Assembly: GCF_004959935.1 (NCBI RefSeq)
Contig: NZ_SMYN01000001.1
Coordinates: forward strand, 160,280-224,279
DNA length: 64,000 nt
Direction: 5' to 3'
Source: Falsirhodobacter xinxiangensis
GTDB lineage: Bacteria > Pseudomonadota > Alphaproteobacteria > Rhodobacterales > Rhodobacteraceae
Shown: positions 33,502 to 43,703 of the stretch, in pieces
Layout of the letters: every line of letters begins with the position of its first letter
Numbering within the stretch: the first letter of the stretch is position 1
The notes under the pieces: generated by a model
The model's input: only the letters and a program-made list of their open reading frames with translations
The model's database searches: none
Told to the model about the DNA's origin: nothing
Program-made: the position numbers and the translations under genes

Positions 33502-34773
33502 ATGGAACTTCTTCTTGGGCAGGTGCTGGGTTTCGACGGCGATCACACCGCGCCGCGCATCGACGAGGGTTTGGTGCTGGACGCGGGCCGCATCGTGGCG
33601 GTGGGTTCGGCAGACCGTCTGCGCCGCGATTTCCCGCAGGCGCGCGTGACCGATCATGGGCGGGCGCTGATCTCTGCCGGGTTCGTGGACGCGCATGTCC
33701 ATTACGCCCAGACCGCGATCATCGCCAGCTGGGGCAAACGGCTGATCGACTGGCTGAACACCTATACCTTCCCCGAGGAGATGCGCTTCGCCGATCCCGC
33801 CTATGCCGCCGATGTGGCCTCGCGCTATTTCGACCTGACGCTGGCGAACGGCACGACGACCGTCTGTTCCTATGCCACGATCCATCCCGAAAGCGTGGAC
33901 GCCTTCTTCGCCGAAGCGCAGGCGCGCGGGCTGCGGGCGTTCGCGGGCAAGACCTGCATGGACCGCAACGCGCCGGACGGTTTGCGCGACACGGTGCAAT
34001 CGGCTTATGACGACAGCAAGCGCCTGCTGGAAAAATGGCACGGGCGGGACCGGCTGAGCTACGTCATCACGCCGCGTTTCTCGCCCACCTCGACGCCGGA
34101 GCAGCTGGAGGCGCTGGGCGCGCTGTGGCGTGAATACTCGGATTGCCTGATGCAGACGCACCTGTCCGAACAGACGGACGAAATCGCATGGGTGAAGGAG
34201 CTTTTCCCCCAGTCGCGCGATTATCTGGATACCTACGAGGCGCAGGGGCTGCTGCGCGAAGGCGCGGTCTTCGGCCATGCGATCCACCTGACCGAACGCG
34301 AAAAGGCCCGCCTGCGCGAAGCGGGGGCGAGCCTTGTGCATTGTCCGACATCGAACACCTTCATCGGATCGGGGCTGTTCGACATGGGGCTGGCGCAGAC
34401 CCTGCGCGTGGGGCTGGCGACCGATACCGGCGGCGGGTCCAGCTTTTCCATGCTGCGCACCATGGCCGCAGCGTATGAGATCGGGCAGCTTCGCGGCAAC
34501 CCGATCCACCCGTCGCAGCTTTGGTGGCTGGCGACGCAGGGCTCGGCCCGCGCATTGCGGGCCGAACATCAGATCGGCAATATCGCCGTGGGGATGGAGG
34601 CCGATCTCGTCGTGGTCGATCTTGCCTCCACCCCCGCCATCGAACAGGCCACACGGCGCGCAGACGACATCTGGCAGGCCGTGTTCCCGACGATCATGAT
34701 GGGCGACGACCGCGCGATCAAAGCGGTCTATGTGGGCGGGACCCTCAGTTCGGGTTGTCGCAGCGCAGGGTGA
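33502..34773 (+). CDS. guaD: Guanine deaminase
   Basis: This 423-aa amidohydrolase would convert guanine to xanthine and ammonia. Zinc-ligand motifs are H65-x-H67 (FVDAHVHYAQT), a QTHLSEQ strand His, FGHAIHLTE and LATDTGGGSSFSM with the catalytic Asp. The SLVHCPTSNTFIGSGLFDM segment is typical of GuaD. The ATG at 33502 follows AAGG; a GTG 21 bases upstream is less likely. It ends 29 bases inside the convergent beta-helix gene. Confidence 0.92.
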   Translation: MELLLGQVLGFDGDHTAPRIDEGLVLDAGRIVAVGSADRLRRDFPQARVTDHGRALISAGFVDAHVHYAQTAIIASWGKRLIDWLNTYTFPEEMRFADPAYAADVASRYFDLTLANGTTTVCSYATIHPESVDAFFAEAQARGLRAFAGKTCMDRNAPDGLRDTVQSAYDDSKRLLEKWHGRDRLSYVITPRFSPTSTPEQLEALGALWREYSDCLMQTHLSEQTDEIAWVKELFPQSRDYLDTYEAQGLLREGAVFGHAIHLTEREKARLREAGASLVHCPTSNTFIGSGLFDMGLAQTLRVGLATDTGGGSSFSMLRTMAAAYEIGQLRGNPIHPSQLWWLATQGSARALRAEHQIGNIAVGMEADLVVVDLASTPAIEQATRRADDIWQAVFPTIMMGDDRAIKAVYVGGTLSSGCRSAG

Positions 34774-37030
34774 CGTGGACACGGCCCTTTGCGGCCTGCG
34801 GCCAGTGCAGCTCCACCCGGTTCTTCGCGCTGCCCTTCTCCACCTCGACATAGGGGACCGGCACCATCACCGCACCCGAGGCGCTGGTGATCGGCCCCTC
34901 GGCCACCACGGCGCGCACGTTGCGCGACCACGCACCGAAGGGCATGAAGCTTGACCCGTCGATGGTCCAGGTGCCCGCCGCCGTGGTCTGGGCATGTTCC
35001 ACCGTCACCGGGCTGACCGTCGCTTCGGTGATGCCGTGAAAGGTGTTCGCCTCGAACACGCAGTTGCGGAAACGGCTGAAATCCATGCTGGCATAGGTGG
35101 TGTCGATCGCCTCCACACGGTCGATGGTCGTGTTGACCGTGCGGAAGGTGTTGCCCGTCACCGAAAGCCCGTTGACGAAATGCCCCGGCCCGCGCGGCGT
35201 GATGACGATGCAGCGCGCATAGGGGGCAGAGCTGGAAATCATGAACGTGTTGGCCGAAATCGTCAGACCGCCGAAGGAAAACTCGTTGTTGAACTCCGGG
35301 TTCGGGTCATGCTCGTTCGACATTTCGATGAAGCAGTTGTCGACATAGTTGCCCGTGACCACGGTGCGAAGATTGGTCTGGGTGAACACGATCCCCGCGC
35401 GGCGCACCCCGGCGCTTTCATTGTCGCCCTGAAAGAAGTGGTTGCCGATGATCATGTGGCCCGACCCGTCAAGGATCGCGAAATGGGCAAAGCGCACCAC
35501 CCGGTTGTCGCGCAGCTTCGCATCGTTGGAATTGACGTTCACCGCGATCGTGGTGCGTTCCTGCACCCGTTTTTCCTGCTCGTTCGAGAGGAACTGGCAC
35601 TGATCGACCAGAAGCCCCTGACAGCCCGTTCCGATGGATGTGATCCCGCGATCCTTGGGCTTGTTCACGACGCAATCGGCCATGCGGAAGATCGTCCCCG
35701 CAGGCGGCAGCATCACGGCGCTGGCGACGCCGTTGCACTGGATCTCGATATCCGTCATCTCGAATTTCGAGTTCTTGGTGAAGCCCGAGAAATCCATGAC
35801 ATAGCGGAAGCGCGTGAAGGTGAAGGTCCGCGTGCCGCCCGTCGCACCCGGAGGGGCGCTCAGATCCAGCGTGCCATCCGCCACGTTCTTCGCACGAACA
35901 TAGATCTCGCGCCCGACGCCCGTGCCGGCCACCAGCGAGCCCACTTCGATATTCGCGACGTTGGCAACGCCCGTCAGACGGTTCGGGTCCGAGGTGGTAT
36001 AGGTCGCGACCGACGTGACCGTGCGGCTGTCCCAGCCCGAACCCGACACGGCGTTGAGCTGCCCGTTGGTCAGCACCCGGCGCTGCTCGAACGTGGTCAG
36101 GCGGCCCACCGCGGCGACGTCGATGGGATCGGGAATGTCCACGCGGCGGCCCGAAAGGTCCAGCGTGACGTGATCGGTGAAATAGAACAGTGCGTGCAGC
36201 GCGCGTTTGAAACCCGCAAGTTCGCCCCCGAAGGCGGCGGCATAGGTATCCAGATCGAAGTTCCGCGTGCAGGCCAGCCGCGCATCGGCGGGCATGACCA
36301 GCGTGCCTTCGAACTTCACGCGGGCATTCAGCGTGATGTTGCGCCCGATATAGTAGCTGCCGCCCGACACCAGCACCTTGCGCCCGCCCGCCGCCGCATC
36401 CGCCGCCAGAAACGCCGCCGCATCATCGGTCACGCCATCGCCGATCGCGCCATAGTCGCGCACATCGACCCAATCCATCATATCACGGTGAAAGACCGAG
36501 GTGACGTCCTCGATCCGGATGTCGTCGATCCGCACCGTGCCGCCATTCGCGCCGGTCAGGTCCAGCCCGAAATGGCCATAGACGGGATCGGTGCCCCAGA
36601 CCATGTCCACGCCATGCCGCGCACCCGATCCGATGATGGCCGACACTTCGACCACCGAACCATAGCTTTCCAGCGCCACCTCTGGGCCAAATCCCGGCAC
36701 CGACGACGCATTGCCGTTCGACTTGCCCGCCCATGCCGCGATGCGGACCGAAGGCAGCGCCCCCGCCAGCGCCTTCACCCGCGCGGTGACGCGCAGATAC
36801 ATGCCCGGCTGCATCGGGATCTGTTGGAAACAGCGCAGCTTGGTCACCGTCTGCTGCTTCAGGATCTCCAGACAGCCCGCGAAATCCTGATCCGCCGGGA
36901 CGAAGGCGGCGTTGCCCTGCCCCTGCCAGCTGCCCTGCCCTGGCCGCCCATCCTCGCGCGACCAAAGGTTCAGCCCCGCCGCAAATGCGGGTGGCATCAG
37001 GACCAGCCCTTCGGTAATCGCCTTGTTCAT
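34745..37030 (-). CDS. Right-handed beta-helix protein resembling gene transfer agent head spike GhsB
   Basis: This 761-aa protein has an N-terminal carbohydrate-module-like region (about 1-185: MNKAITEGLVLMPPAFAAGL, then GHFGLDLTGANGGTVRIDDI), a pectate-lyase-3 entry motif (VDVRDYGAIGDGVTDDAAAF) and a long right-handed beta-helix (about 215-690) rich in Asn ladders. There is no signal peptide. As I recall, this arrangement matches the GhsB head-spike protein of the Rhodobacter capsulatus gene transfer agent, which binds the cell capsule. No other GTA or phage genes adjoin it, as ghs genes lie apart from the main GTA cluster. An intracellular polysaccharide lyase or tail-spike origin is the alternative. 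Confidence 0.7.
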   Translation of the reverse strand: MNKAITEGLVLMPPAFAAGLNLWSREDGRPGQGSWQGQGNAAFVPADQDFAGCLEILKQQTVTKLRCFQQIPMQPGMYLRVTARVKALAGALPSVRIAAWAGKSNGNASSVPGFGPEVALESYGSVVEVSAIIGSGARHGVDMVWGTDPVYGHFGLDLTGANGGTVRIDDIRIEDVTSVFHRDMMDWVDVRDYGAIGDGVTDDAAAFLAADAAAGGRKVLVSGGSYYIGRNITLNARVKFEGTLVMPADARLACTRNFDLDTYAAAFGGELAGFKRALHALFYFTDHVTLDLSGRRVDIPDPIDVAAVGRLTTFEQRRVLTNGQLNAVSGSGWDSRTVTSVATYTTSDPNRLTGVANVANIEVGSLVAGTGVGREIYVRAKNVADGTLDLSAPPGATGGTRTFTFTRFRYVMDFSGFTKNSKFEMTDIEIQCNGVASAVMLPPAGTIFRMADCVVNKPKDRGITSIGTGCQGLLVDQCQFLSNEQEKRVQERTTIAVNVNSNDAKLRDNRVVRFAHFAILDGSGHMIIGNHFFQGDNESAGVRRAGIVFTQTNLRTVVTGNYVDNCFIEMSNEHDPNPEFNNEFSFGGLTISANTFMISSSAPYARCIVITPRGPGHFVNGLSVTGNTFRTVNTTIDRVEAIDTTYASMDFSRFRNCVFEANTFHGITEATVSPVTVEHAQTTAAGTWTIDGSSFMPFGAWSRNVRAVVAEGPITSASGAVMVPVPYVEVEKGSAKNRVELHWPQAAKGRVHVTLRCDNPN

Positions 37031-37092
37031 CCGGTAATCCTCGCGCTCGGTTGCTTGAGGGCGAAGATTGCCGATGGCGGTTAAGTTCCGGA

Positions 37093-37115
37093 CACCGCCC
37101 CGCACGGGGGCGGTG
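37093..37115 (-). terminator. Hairpin downstream of lysK
   Basis: CACCGCCCC (37093-37101) pairs with GGGGCGGTG (37107-37115) around a 5-base loop, five bases after the lysK stop codon on the minus strand. No T-run follows. It could be a Rho-assisted terminator or a 3' end stem, and it separates lysK from the beta-helix gene. Confidence 0.4.
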
Positions 37116-37120
37116 CAACA

Positions 37121-38698
37121 TCAGGCCTGGGTCTTCACGAACTCGCCCGCAAGGCCCTGTTCGATCAGGCGGATGCTCTCCTCCACGCCGTAAAGCGCGA
37201 CGAACCCGCCGAAACGCGGCCCCTCCGATGCGCCCAGCAGCACCTCGTAAAGCGCCTTGAACCAATCGCGCAGCGGCTCGAACCCGTGATCCTTGCCGAC
37301 GGCGAAGACCATGGTCTGCAGCGCATCCGCGTCCAGCCCGCCATCCCAGATACGCAGACGGCCCAGCAGATCCTCCATCGCGGCGCGTTCCTGATCGGTC
37401 GGCATCCGGAACTGCCGCTTCGGCGCCACGAAATCGCGGAAATAGCGCACCGCGAACTCTGCCGCCTGATCCAGATCGGGATGCGTCTCGGGCGATGCCT
37501 CGGGGGCATAGCGTTGGATGAACCCCCACAGCCCCGACTTGTCCTTGGCCGACGCCACGCTCGCAAGGTTCAGCAGCATGGCGAACGGCACGACCATCTT
37601 CGATTCCGGCACGTTGCCGCCATGGATGTGCCAGACCGGGTTATCCAGCCGCTTCGTCTCGTCCTGCGTGGCATAGGCGCGCAGCTGCTGGTGATATTCG
37701 TCCACCGCCTTGGGGATCACGTCGAAATGCATCCGCTTGGCCGTCTTGGGCTTCAGGAACATGAAATAGGACAGCGATTCCGTCGATGCATAGGTCAGCC
37801 ATTCGTCGATGGTCAGCCCGTTGCCCTTGGATTTCGAAATCTTCTCGCCATTCACATCGAGGAACAGCTCATAGGTGAAATGCTCGGGTTTCTTGCCACC
37901 AAGGATTTCGCAGATCTTGTCATAGATCGGCGTGTTGGTGGAATGGTCCTTGCCATACATCTCGAAGTCCACATCCAGCGCGGCCCAACGGGCGCCGAAA
38001 TCGGGCTTCCATTGCAACTTCACGCGGCCACCAGTGACGGGAACGGTGTGCTCGGTCCCATCTTCGTCGTCGAAGGTGATAAACCCGTCCTTCGAGACGT
38101 TCTTCAGCGGCACATACAGAACCCGCCCCGTCGAAGGCGAGATCGGCAGGAAGATCGAATAGGTCGCGCTCCGCTCCTCGCGCAGGGATGCCAGCATCAC
38201 CGCCATGATCTCGTCATACCGCTCGCAGGCGCGCAGCAAAACCTGATCGAACTGGCCCGATTTGTAGAATTCGGTGGCCGAGTAGAATTCATACTCGAAC
38301 CCGAACGTGTCGAGGAACCGGCGCAGCATCGCGTTGTTGTGCCCGCCGAAGCTGTCATATTCGCCGAACGGGTCCGGCACGGCGGTCAGCGGACGCTGAA
38401 GGTTCTCGCGCAGCATCTCTTGCTGCGGCACGTTGTCGGGCACCTTGCGCATGCCGTCCATATCGTCGGAAAAACAGATCAGGCGGGTCGGAATGTCGCA
38501 GATCGCCTCGAACGCGCGGCGGATCATAGTCGTGCGCGCCACCTCGCCGAACGTGCCGATATGCGGCAGGCCCGAAGGGCCGTAACCCGTCTCGAACAGC
38601 ACATAGCCCTTTTCGGGGGCCTTGCCGCCGACGCGTTTCAGAATCTTCCGTGCTTCCTCGAAAGGCCAGGCTTTGGAGTTCATCGCGGCGTCGCGCAT
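37121..38698 (-). CDS. lysK: Class I lysyl-tRNA synthetase
   Basis: This 525-aa aminoacyl-tRNA synthetase belongs to the archaeal-type class I LysRS: it has [19 protein letters not shown] (the HIGH-like motif) and [13 protein letters not shown] (the KMSKS motif), and no class II motifs. Several alphaproteobacteria carry this form in place of class II LysS. The ATG at 38698 ([16 protein letters not shown]) is preceded by a purine-rich GGGG site; ATG 38683 is an alternative. It is divergent from the TerB-like gene by about 100 bases. It should be the cell's lysine synthetase if no lysS exists elsewhere. Confidence 0.93.
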   Translation of the reverse strand: MRDAAMNSKAWPFEEARKILKRVGGKAPEKGYVLFETGYGPSGLPHIGTFGEVARTTMIRRAFEAICDIPTRLICFSDDMDGMRKVPDNVPQQEMLRENLQRPLTAVPDPFGEYDSFGGHNNAMLRRFLDTFGFEYEFYSATEFYKSGQFDQVLLRACERYDEIMAVMLASLREERSATYSIFLPISPSTGRVLYVPLKNVSKDGFITFDDEDGTEHTVPVTGGRVKLQWKPDFGARWAALDVDFEMYGKDHSTNTPIYDKICEILGGKKPEHFTYELFLDVNGEKISKSKGNGLTIDEWLTYASTESLSYFMFLKPKTAKRMHFDVIPKAVDEYHQQLRAYATQDETKRLDNPVWHIHGGNVPESKMVVPFAMLLNLASVASAKDKSGLWGFIQRYAPEASPETHPDLDQAAEFAVRYFRDFVAPKRQFRMPTDQERAAMEDLLGRLRIWDGGLDADALQTMVFAVGKDHGFEPLRDWFKALYEVLLGASEGPRFGGFVALYGVEESIRLIEQGLAGEFVKTQA

Positions 38699-38799
38699 GG
38701 GAATTTCCCCCGTTGACCGGCGGCCCCGTGCCGCCAGAGGCCTGCGTGGTCTATTGCCGCCGCCCGTCCCCGTCAATATTCTGGCGGGCAAAACACAGG

Positions 38800-39231
38800 A
38801 TGGAACCCGTGAACCAAGCCCTCCCCTCGATGACCGCGCAAGATGCGCTGGTCGCCATCATGATCTCCGTCTCGGCCTCGCACGGGGCCGTCCGCACCTC
38901 GGAACTGGTCGCGATCCAGCAGATGGTGAACCACCTGCCTGTCTTCGGCCAATACGACACCGACCGCATCCGCCGCGTCGCCCAGACCGTGTTCGACCTG
39001 TTCGAGGAGGAGGAGGGCCTTGACGCGCTGTTCGGCCTGATCCGCGACGCCCTGCCCGAACGCCTGTTCGAGACGGCCTATGCCCTTGCCTGCGACGTGG
39101 CGGCGGCGGACGGGCATCTATATCAGCCCGAATTGCGCCTGCTGGAAGAAATCCGCGAGGAACTGGCCGTGGACCGCCTGCACGCCGCCGCGATCGAACG
39201 CGGTGCGCGCGCCCGTCACGTCCGCCCTTAA
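38800..39231 (+). CDS. TerB-like tellurite resistance/DUF533-type protein
   Basis: This all-helical protein of about 143 aa resembles the TerB fold: repeated helices contain [20 protein letters not shown] and [20 protein letters not shown], the latter with the acidic DxxxADG metal-binding-like pattern of TerB. It is cytoplasmic and has no signal. The start is uncertain: ATG 38800 has AGG right next to it, and GTG 38809 has AGGA at nine bases. No ter operon is near. It ends four bases inside the convergent dacB gene. Confidence 0.75.
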   Translation: MEPVNQALPSMTAQDALVAIMISVSASHGAVRTSELVAIQQMVNHLPVFGQYDTDRIRRVAQTVFDLFEEEEGLDALFGLIRDALPERLFETAYALACDVAAADGHLYQPELRLLEEIREELAVDRLHAAAIERGARARHVRP

Positions 39232-40616
39232 GCCCAGCTTTCCACCAACCGGCTTTGCAGGACGCGCGCCCCGCGCGTCCACCCTGCGCCGCCCGCCGGG
39301 CGTTCCTCGCCCACCGCGGCGCGGCGGCGCGTCAGATCGGCGCAGAATACCGCGAAGATATACTCCTCCCCCGCATTCGCATAACCCGCCAGCCCCGACA
39401 CGAAATTCAAGGTCCCGGTCTTGGCCTTGATGCGGATGCGGTCCGACAGATGCTCGCGCCCCGAGGCGTCATACAGCCCCTCATCCTTCATCAACTCGCG
39501 CAAGCCGGATGCCCGTGCCGCCGCCAGCACCCGCACCATCGCCGCCGCCGAAATCCGCGAATCCCCGTTCAGGCCCGAATGGTCGCGCAGGTCCATCGGT
39601 GCATAGCGACGCGCCCATTCGCTCATCGCCCGCCTCGAGGATGAAACCGACCCCTGCCCCGAGGCGGCCAGCCCCACCGCCTCGGCGGTCAGGTTGTTGG
39701 AGAACCGCAGCATATCCGACAGCACCGTCGGCAGCGGTTCCGACACGCGCGTCACCAGCACGGTCCCCTGCGCCTGCCCGCGCGAGATCACCGGCTCCGG
39801 CAGCGCGATCCCCCGCGCGGCGGCCAGCACCCGGAACACCTCGGCCGCGTATTCGTCGGGATGGCGCACCGGCAGCCAGCGCGTCCCCCCGCCCCGCAAC
39901 GCCCCCGCCGCGACGGTCCAGTTGTCCACCCCGTTGCCGCCGCGATAGTCATAGACGGGCCGCTCGCGCGCGACGACCTGCACACGCGACATGGTGACGG
40001 GCGGCACATCGCGCCCCCGCGCATCCATGCGGATGGCGCCATTCCCGCTCCACCCGAAATGCACCCGGTTGTAGTTCAGGTTCAGCCCCGAAACTGCAGG
40101 GTTGTAGCCGACATGCAAAGGCTGGTCGTCGCTGATCTGCGGAACGAAAGGCAGCGCGCCACCATGCGCCACGAACCGCCCCCGCACGCCCCGCACCCCC
40201 GTCGCGGCAAGCTGCGAGACCAACGCAGCAAGCCCATCCGTGTCCAGCGTCGGATCGCCGCCGCCCACCAGCAGAAGGTCCCCCTGCACGATCCCGCCCG
40301 ACACCGGCCCGGTCGCCATCACCCGCGTGGCAAAGCGGTATCCCGGCCCAAGCCGGTCCAGCGCGTAAAGGGTCGTGATCGCCTTGGCGACGGATGCAGG
40401 CGGCAGCGGCACGTCCGCATCCTGCCCCTCGCGCATCGCACCGGACGCATCGGCCACCGCATAGCCGACCTGCGCGATCCCCGACCGCGCGACCAGCGTC
40501 GAAGCACTGCCCCCGCCGCGCACGGGCGGTCTGATCGAAGTTTCGGGCGCCCCGGCACAGCCGGGAACTGCGGTGGCGGCGATCATGCCGCCCAAAAGAA
40601 GACGTCTGGAAATCAT
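39228..40616 (-). CDS. dacB: PBP4-type D-alanyl-D-alanine carboxypeptidase/endopeptidase
   Basis: This 462-aa class C penicillin-binding protein trims or cleaves peptidoglycan peptides in the periplasm. The three active-site motifs are present: S75-V-A-K78, SNN in RFSNNLTAEAV, and KTG in IKAKTGTLNFVSG. The N-terminus MISRRLLLGGMIAATAVPGC combines a twin-arginine-like start with a lipobox Cys at 20, so it may be a Tat-exported lipoprotein. The ATG at 40616 was chosen by that signal. nadD lies upstream, 34 bases away. Confidence 0.9.
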   Translation of the reverse strand: MISRRLLLGGMIAATAVPGCAGAPETSIRPPVRGGGSASTLVARSGIAQVGYAVADASGAMREGQDADVPLPPASVAKAITTLYALDRLGPGYRFATRVMATGPVSGGIVQGDLLLVGGGDPTLDTDGLAALVSQLAATGVRGVRGRFVAHGGALPFVPQISDDQPLHVGYNPAVSGLNLNYNRVHFGWSGNGAIRMDARGRDVPPVTMSRVQVVARERPVYDYRGGNGVDNWTVAAGALRGGGTRWLPVRHPDEYAAEVFRVLAAARGIALPEPVISRGQAQGTVLVTRVSEPLPTVLSDMLRFSNNLTAEAVGLAASGQGSVSSSRRAMSEWARRYAPMDLRDHSGLNGDSRISAAAMVRVLAAARASGLRELMKDEGLYDASGREHLSDRIRIKAKTGTLNFVSGLAGYANAGEEYIFAVFCADLTRRRAAVGEERPAGGAGWTRGARVLQSRLVESWA

Positions 40617-40650
40617 ATCCGCGACGCTACCCGCCCCGCAGGGATTCGCG

Positions 40651-41244
40651 CTAGCCCCATTCGCCCCGTGCACGAATGTCGCTGGAGGAAACATCCACCA
40701 TCGGCAGGTCCGCAAACGCCCATGCGGGCGGTTCGGCCCGCCCCAGCACCTCCGGCGCGACCCGCCCGCCCCGGAAGGCCCGCGCCGCACGCCCAAGCCG
40801 CCCCGTGACCCCCGACCCCGGACGCGCCAGCACCCCCACCGGCACATTCTTCATGATCCAGCGCCAGTCGTCCCAACGGTGGAACTGCACCAGATTGTCC
40901 GCCCCCATCAGCCAGACGAAGCGCACCCCCGGATACCGCCGCCGCAGCGCCCGCAGCGTCTGCGCCGTATACCGCGTGCCCATCCGCGCCTCCAGATCCG
41001 TGACGACGACGCGTGGATGGTCCATCACCGCCCGCGCCCGCGCGATCCGTTCCGCCATCGGGCGCGGCCCCTTGGCCTTCAGCGGGTTGCCGGGCGATAC
41101 CAGCCACCACACCCGGTCCAGCCCGAACCGCTTCATCGCCTCGCGCGTGATGTGGACATGGCCGCCATGGGCCGGATCGAACGATCCGCCCAGCAGTCCC
41201 ACCACCATCCCCTTGCGCGCGACCGGCCAGCCCTGCACCTGCAT
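40651..41244 (-). CDS. nadD: Nicotinate-nucleotide adenylyltransferase
   Basis: This 197-aa enzyme makes deamido-NAD from NaMN and ATP. The nucleotidyltransferase motifs are clear: [17 protein letters not shown] (HxGH), [20 protein letters not shown] and VSSSDIRAR. The N-terminus has about 12 residues before VVGLLGG; a Met at residue 13 is an alternative start. It is divergent from ettA by about 97 bases and probably cotranscribed with dacB. Confidence 0.93.
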   Translation of the reverse strand: MQVQGWPVARKGMVVGLLGGSFDPAHGGHVHITREAMKRFGLDRVWWLVSPGNPLKAKGPRPMAERIARARAVMDHPRVVVTDLEARMGTRYTAQTLRALRRRYPGVRFVWLMGADNLVQFHRWDDWRWIMKNVPVGVLARPGSGVTGRLGRAARAFRGGRVAPEVLGRAEPPAWAFADLPMVDVSSSDIRARGEWG

Positions 41245-41341
41245 CCCCCATTTGGCGGATGCCAGAAACCACCCCCTGATTGCTCTTGTCCAGCGATATC
41301 GCTAAGAAGGCGCGCAAATCCCTTAACCGACGGAGCAGCCA

Positions 41342-42997
<1,656 letters not shown>

Positions 42998-43053
42998 GCG
43001 GGGAACCGCTTACCCCGGAACACGTTTCCTTCCCGTAACGCGGGGAGGAAACC

Positions 43054-43212
43054 ATGACCGCTTCGACCGTCCTTATCGTCCTTCTGATATTGGCACTTGT
43101 CGCCGTGCTGCCGAACTGGAACCATTCCCGAAGCTGGGGCTATTTCCCATCCAGCGGGATCGGTCTGGTGCTGGTCGTCGTGGTGATTCTCCTGCTTCTG
43201 GGACGCATCTAG
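43054..43212 (+). CDS. DUF3309 small membrane protein
   Basis: A 52-residue protein (MTASTVLIVLLILALVAVLP to a GLVLVVVVILLLLGRI end) has two hydrophobic segments around a polar PNWNHSRSWGYFPSSG loop. The loop and the closing LLLGRI match DUF3309 peptides, which are widespread in proteobacteria and have no known function. GGGGAGGAAACC precedes the ATG. It lies between ettA and a cold-shock gene. Confidence 0.85.
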   Translation: MTASTVLIVLLILALVAVLPNWNHSRSWGYFPSSGIGLVLVVVVILLLLGRI

Positions 43213-43364
43213 AAACGCGCCTTGCGCGAGGCCCGACGTTCCGCTACCGTTCCGGTGCGACGTTATTCCTATCGAACCTGTCCCTATCGGCCGCAGCTTC
43301 CGATCTTGAACTGACCGAGCCGGGTCGCCGCAATCCTGCGGGCGGCACATAAAGGAGACACACG

Positions 43365-43571
43365 ATGGCCAAGGGCACCGTGAAATGGTTCAACGCAACC
43401 AAAGGCTTCGGCTTCATCGCCCCGGAAGGCGGCAAGAAGGACGTGTTCGTCCACATCTCGGCTCTGGAGCGCGCAGGCATCCGTTCGCTGGCTGACGGCC
43501 AAGCCGTCACCTTCGACATCGAGTCGAGCCGCGACGGTCGCGAAGCCGCGACGAACATCTCGATCGCCTGA
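43365..43571 (+). CDS. cspA: Cold-shock domain protein (CspA family)
   Basis: This 68-aa single-stranded nucleic acid chaperone has RNP1 (KGFGFIAP) and RNP2 (DVFVHIS) in the usual cold-shock domain. The AAGGAG ribosome site lies seven bases before the ATG. The 152-base leader from the previous stop to the ATG would leave room for the long 5' UTR typical of cold-shock genes. A strong terminator follows 25 bases after the stop. Confidence 0.95.
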   Translation: MAKGTVKWFNATKGFGFIAPEGGKKDVFVHISALERAGIRSLADGQAVTFDIESSRDGREAATNISIA

Positions 43572-43596
43572 TTTTCAGGTCATCGCAGTGGATTGG

Positions 43597-43620
43597 GCGG
43601 TCCTTCGGGGCCGCTCTTTT
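43597..43620 (+). terminator. Rho-independent terminator of the cold-shock gene
   Basis: GCGGTCC (43597-43603) pairs with GGGCCGC (43608-43614), with one G-U pair, across a TTCG tetraloop. TCTTTT follows directly. It stands 25 bases after the stop and ends the single-gene cold-shock transcript. Confidence 0.85.
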
Positions 43621-43703
43621 CGTTTCAGGTGTCGTATGCGAAACAGCATGTCGCCGGGCGGAGAAGATTATTCCCCGCAAAACCCAGATGCTGAAAGGTC
43701 GAC

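Noticed and set aside
34994-37084. A 696-codon plus-strand frame opposite the beta-helix gene
   Set aside because: Low-complexity Arg/His/Gly composition, no ribosome site and no family signal; the minus-strand beta-helix protein explains the region.
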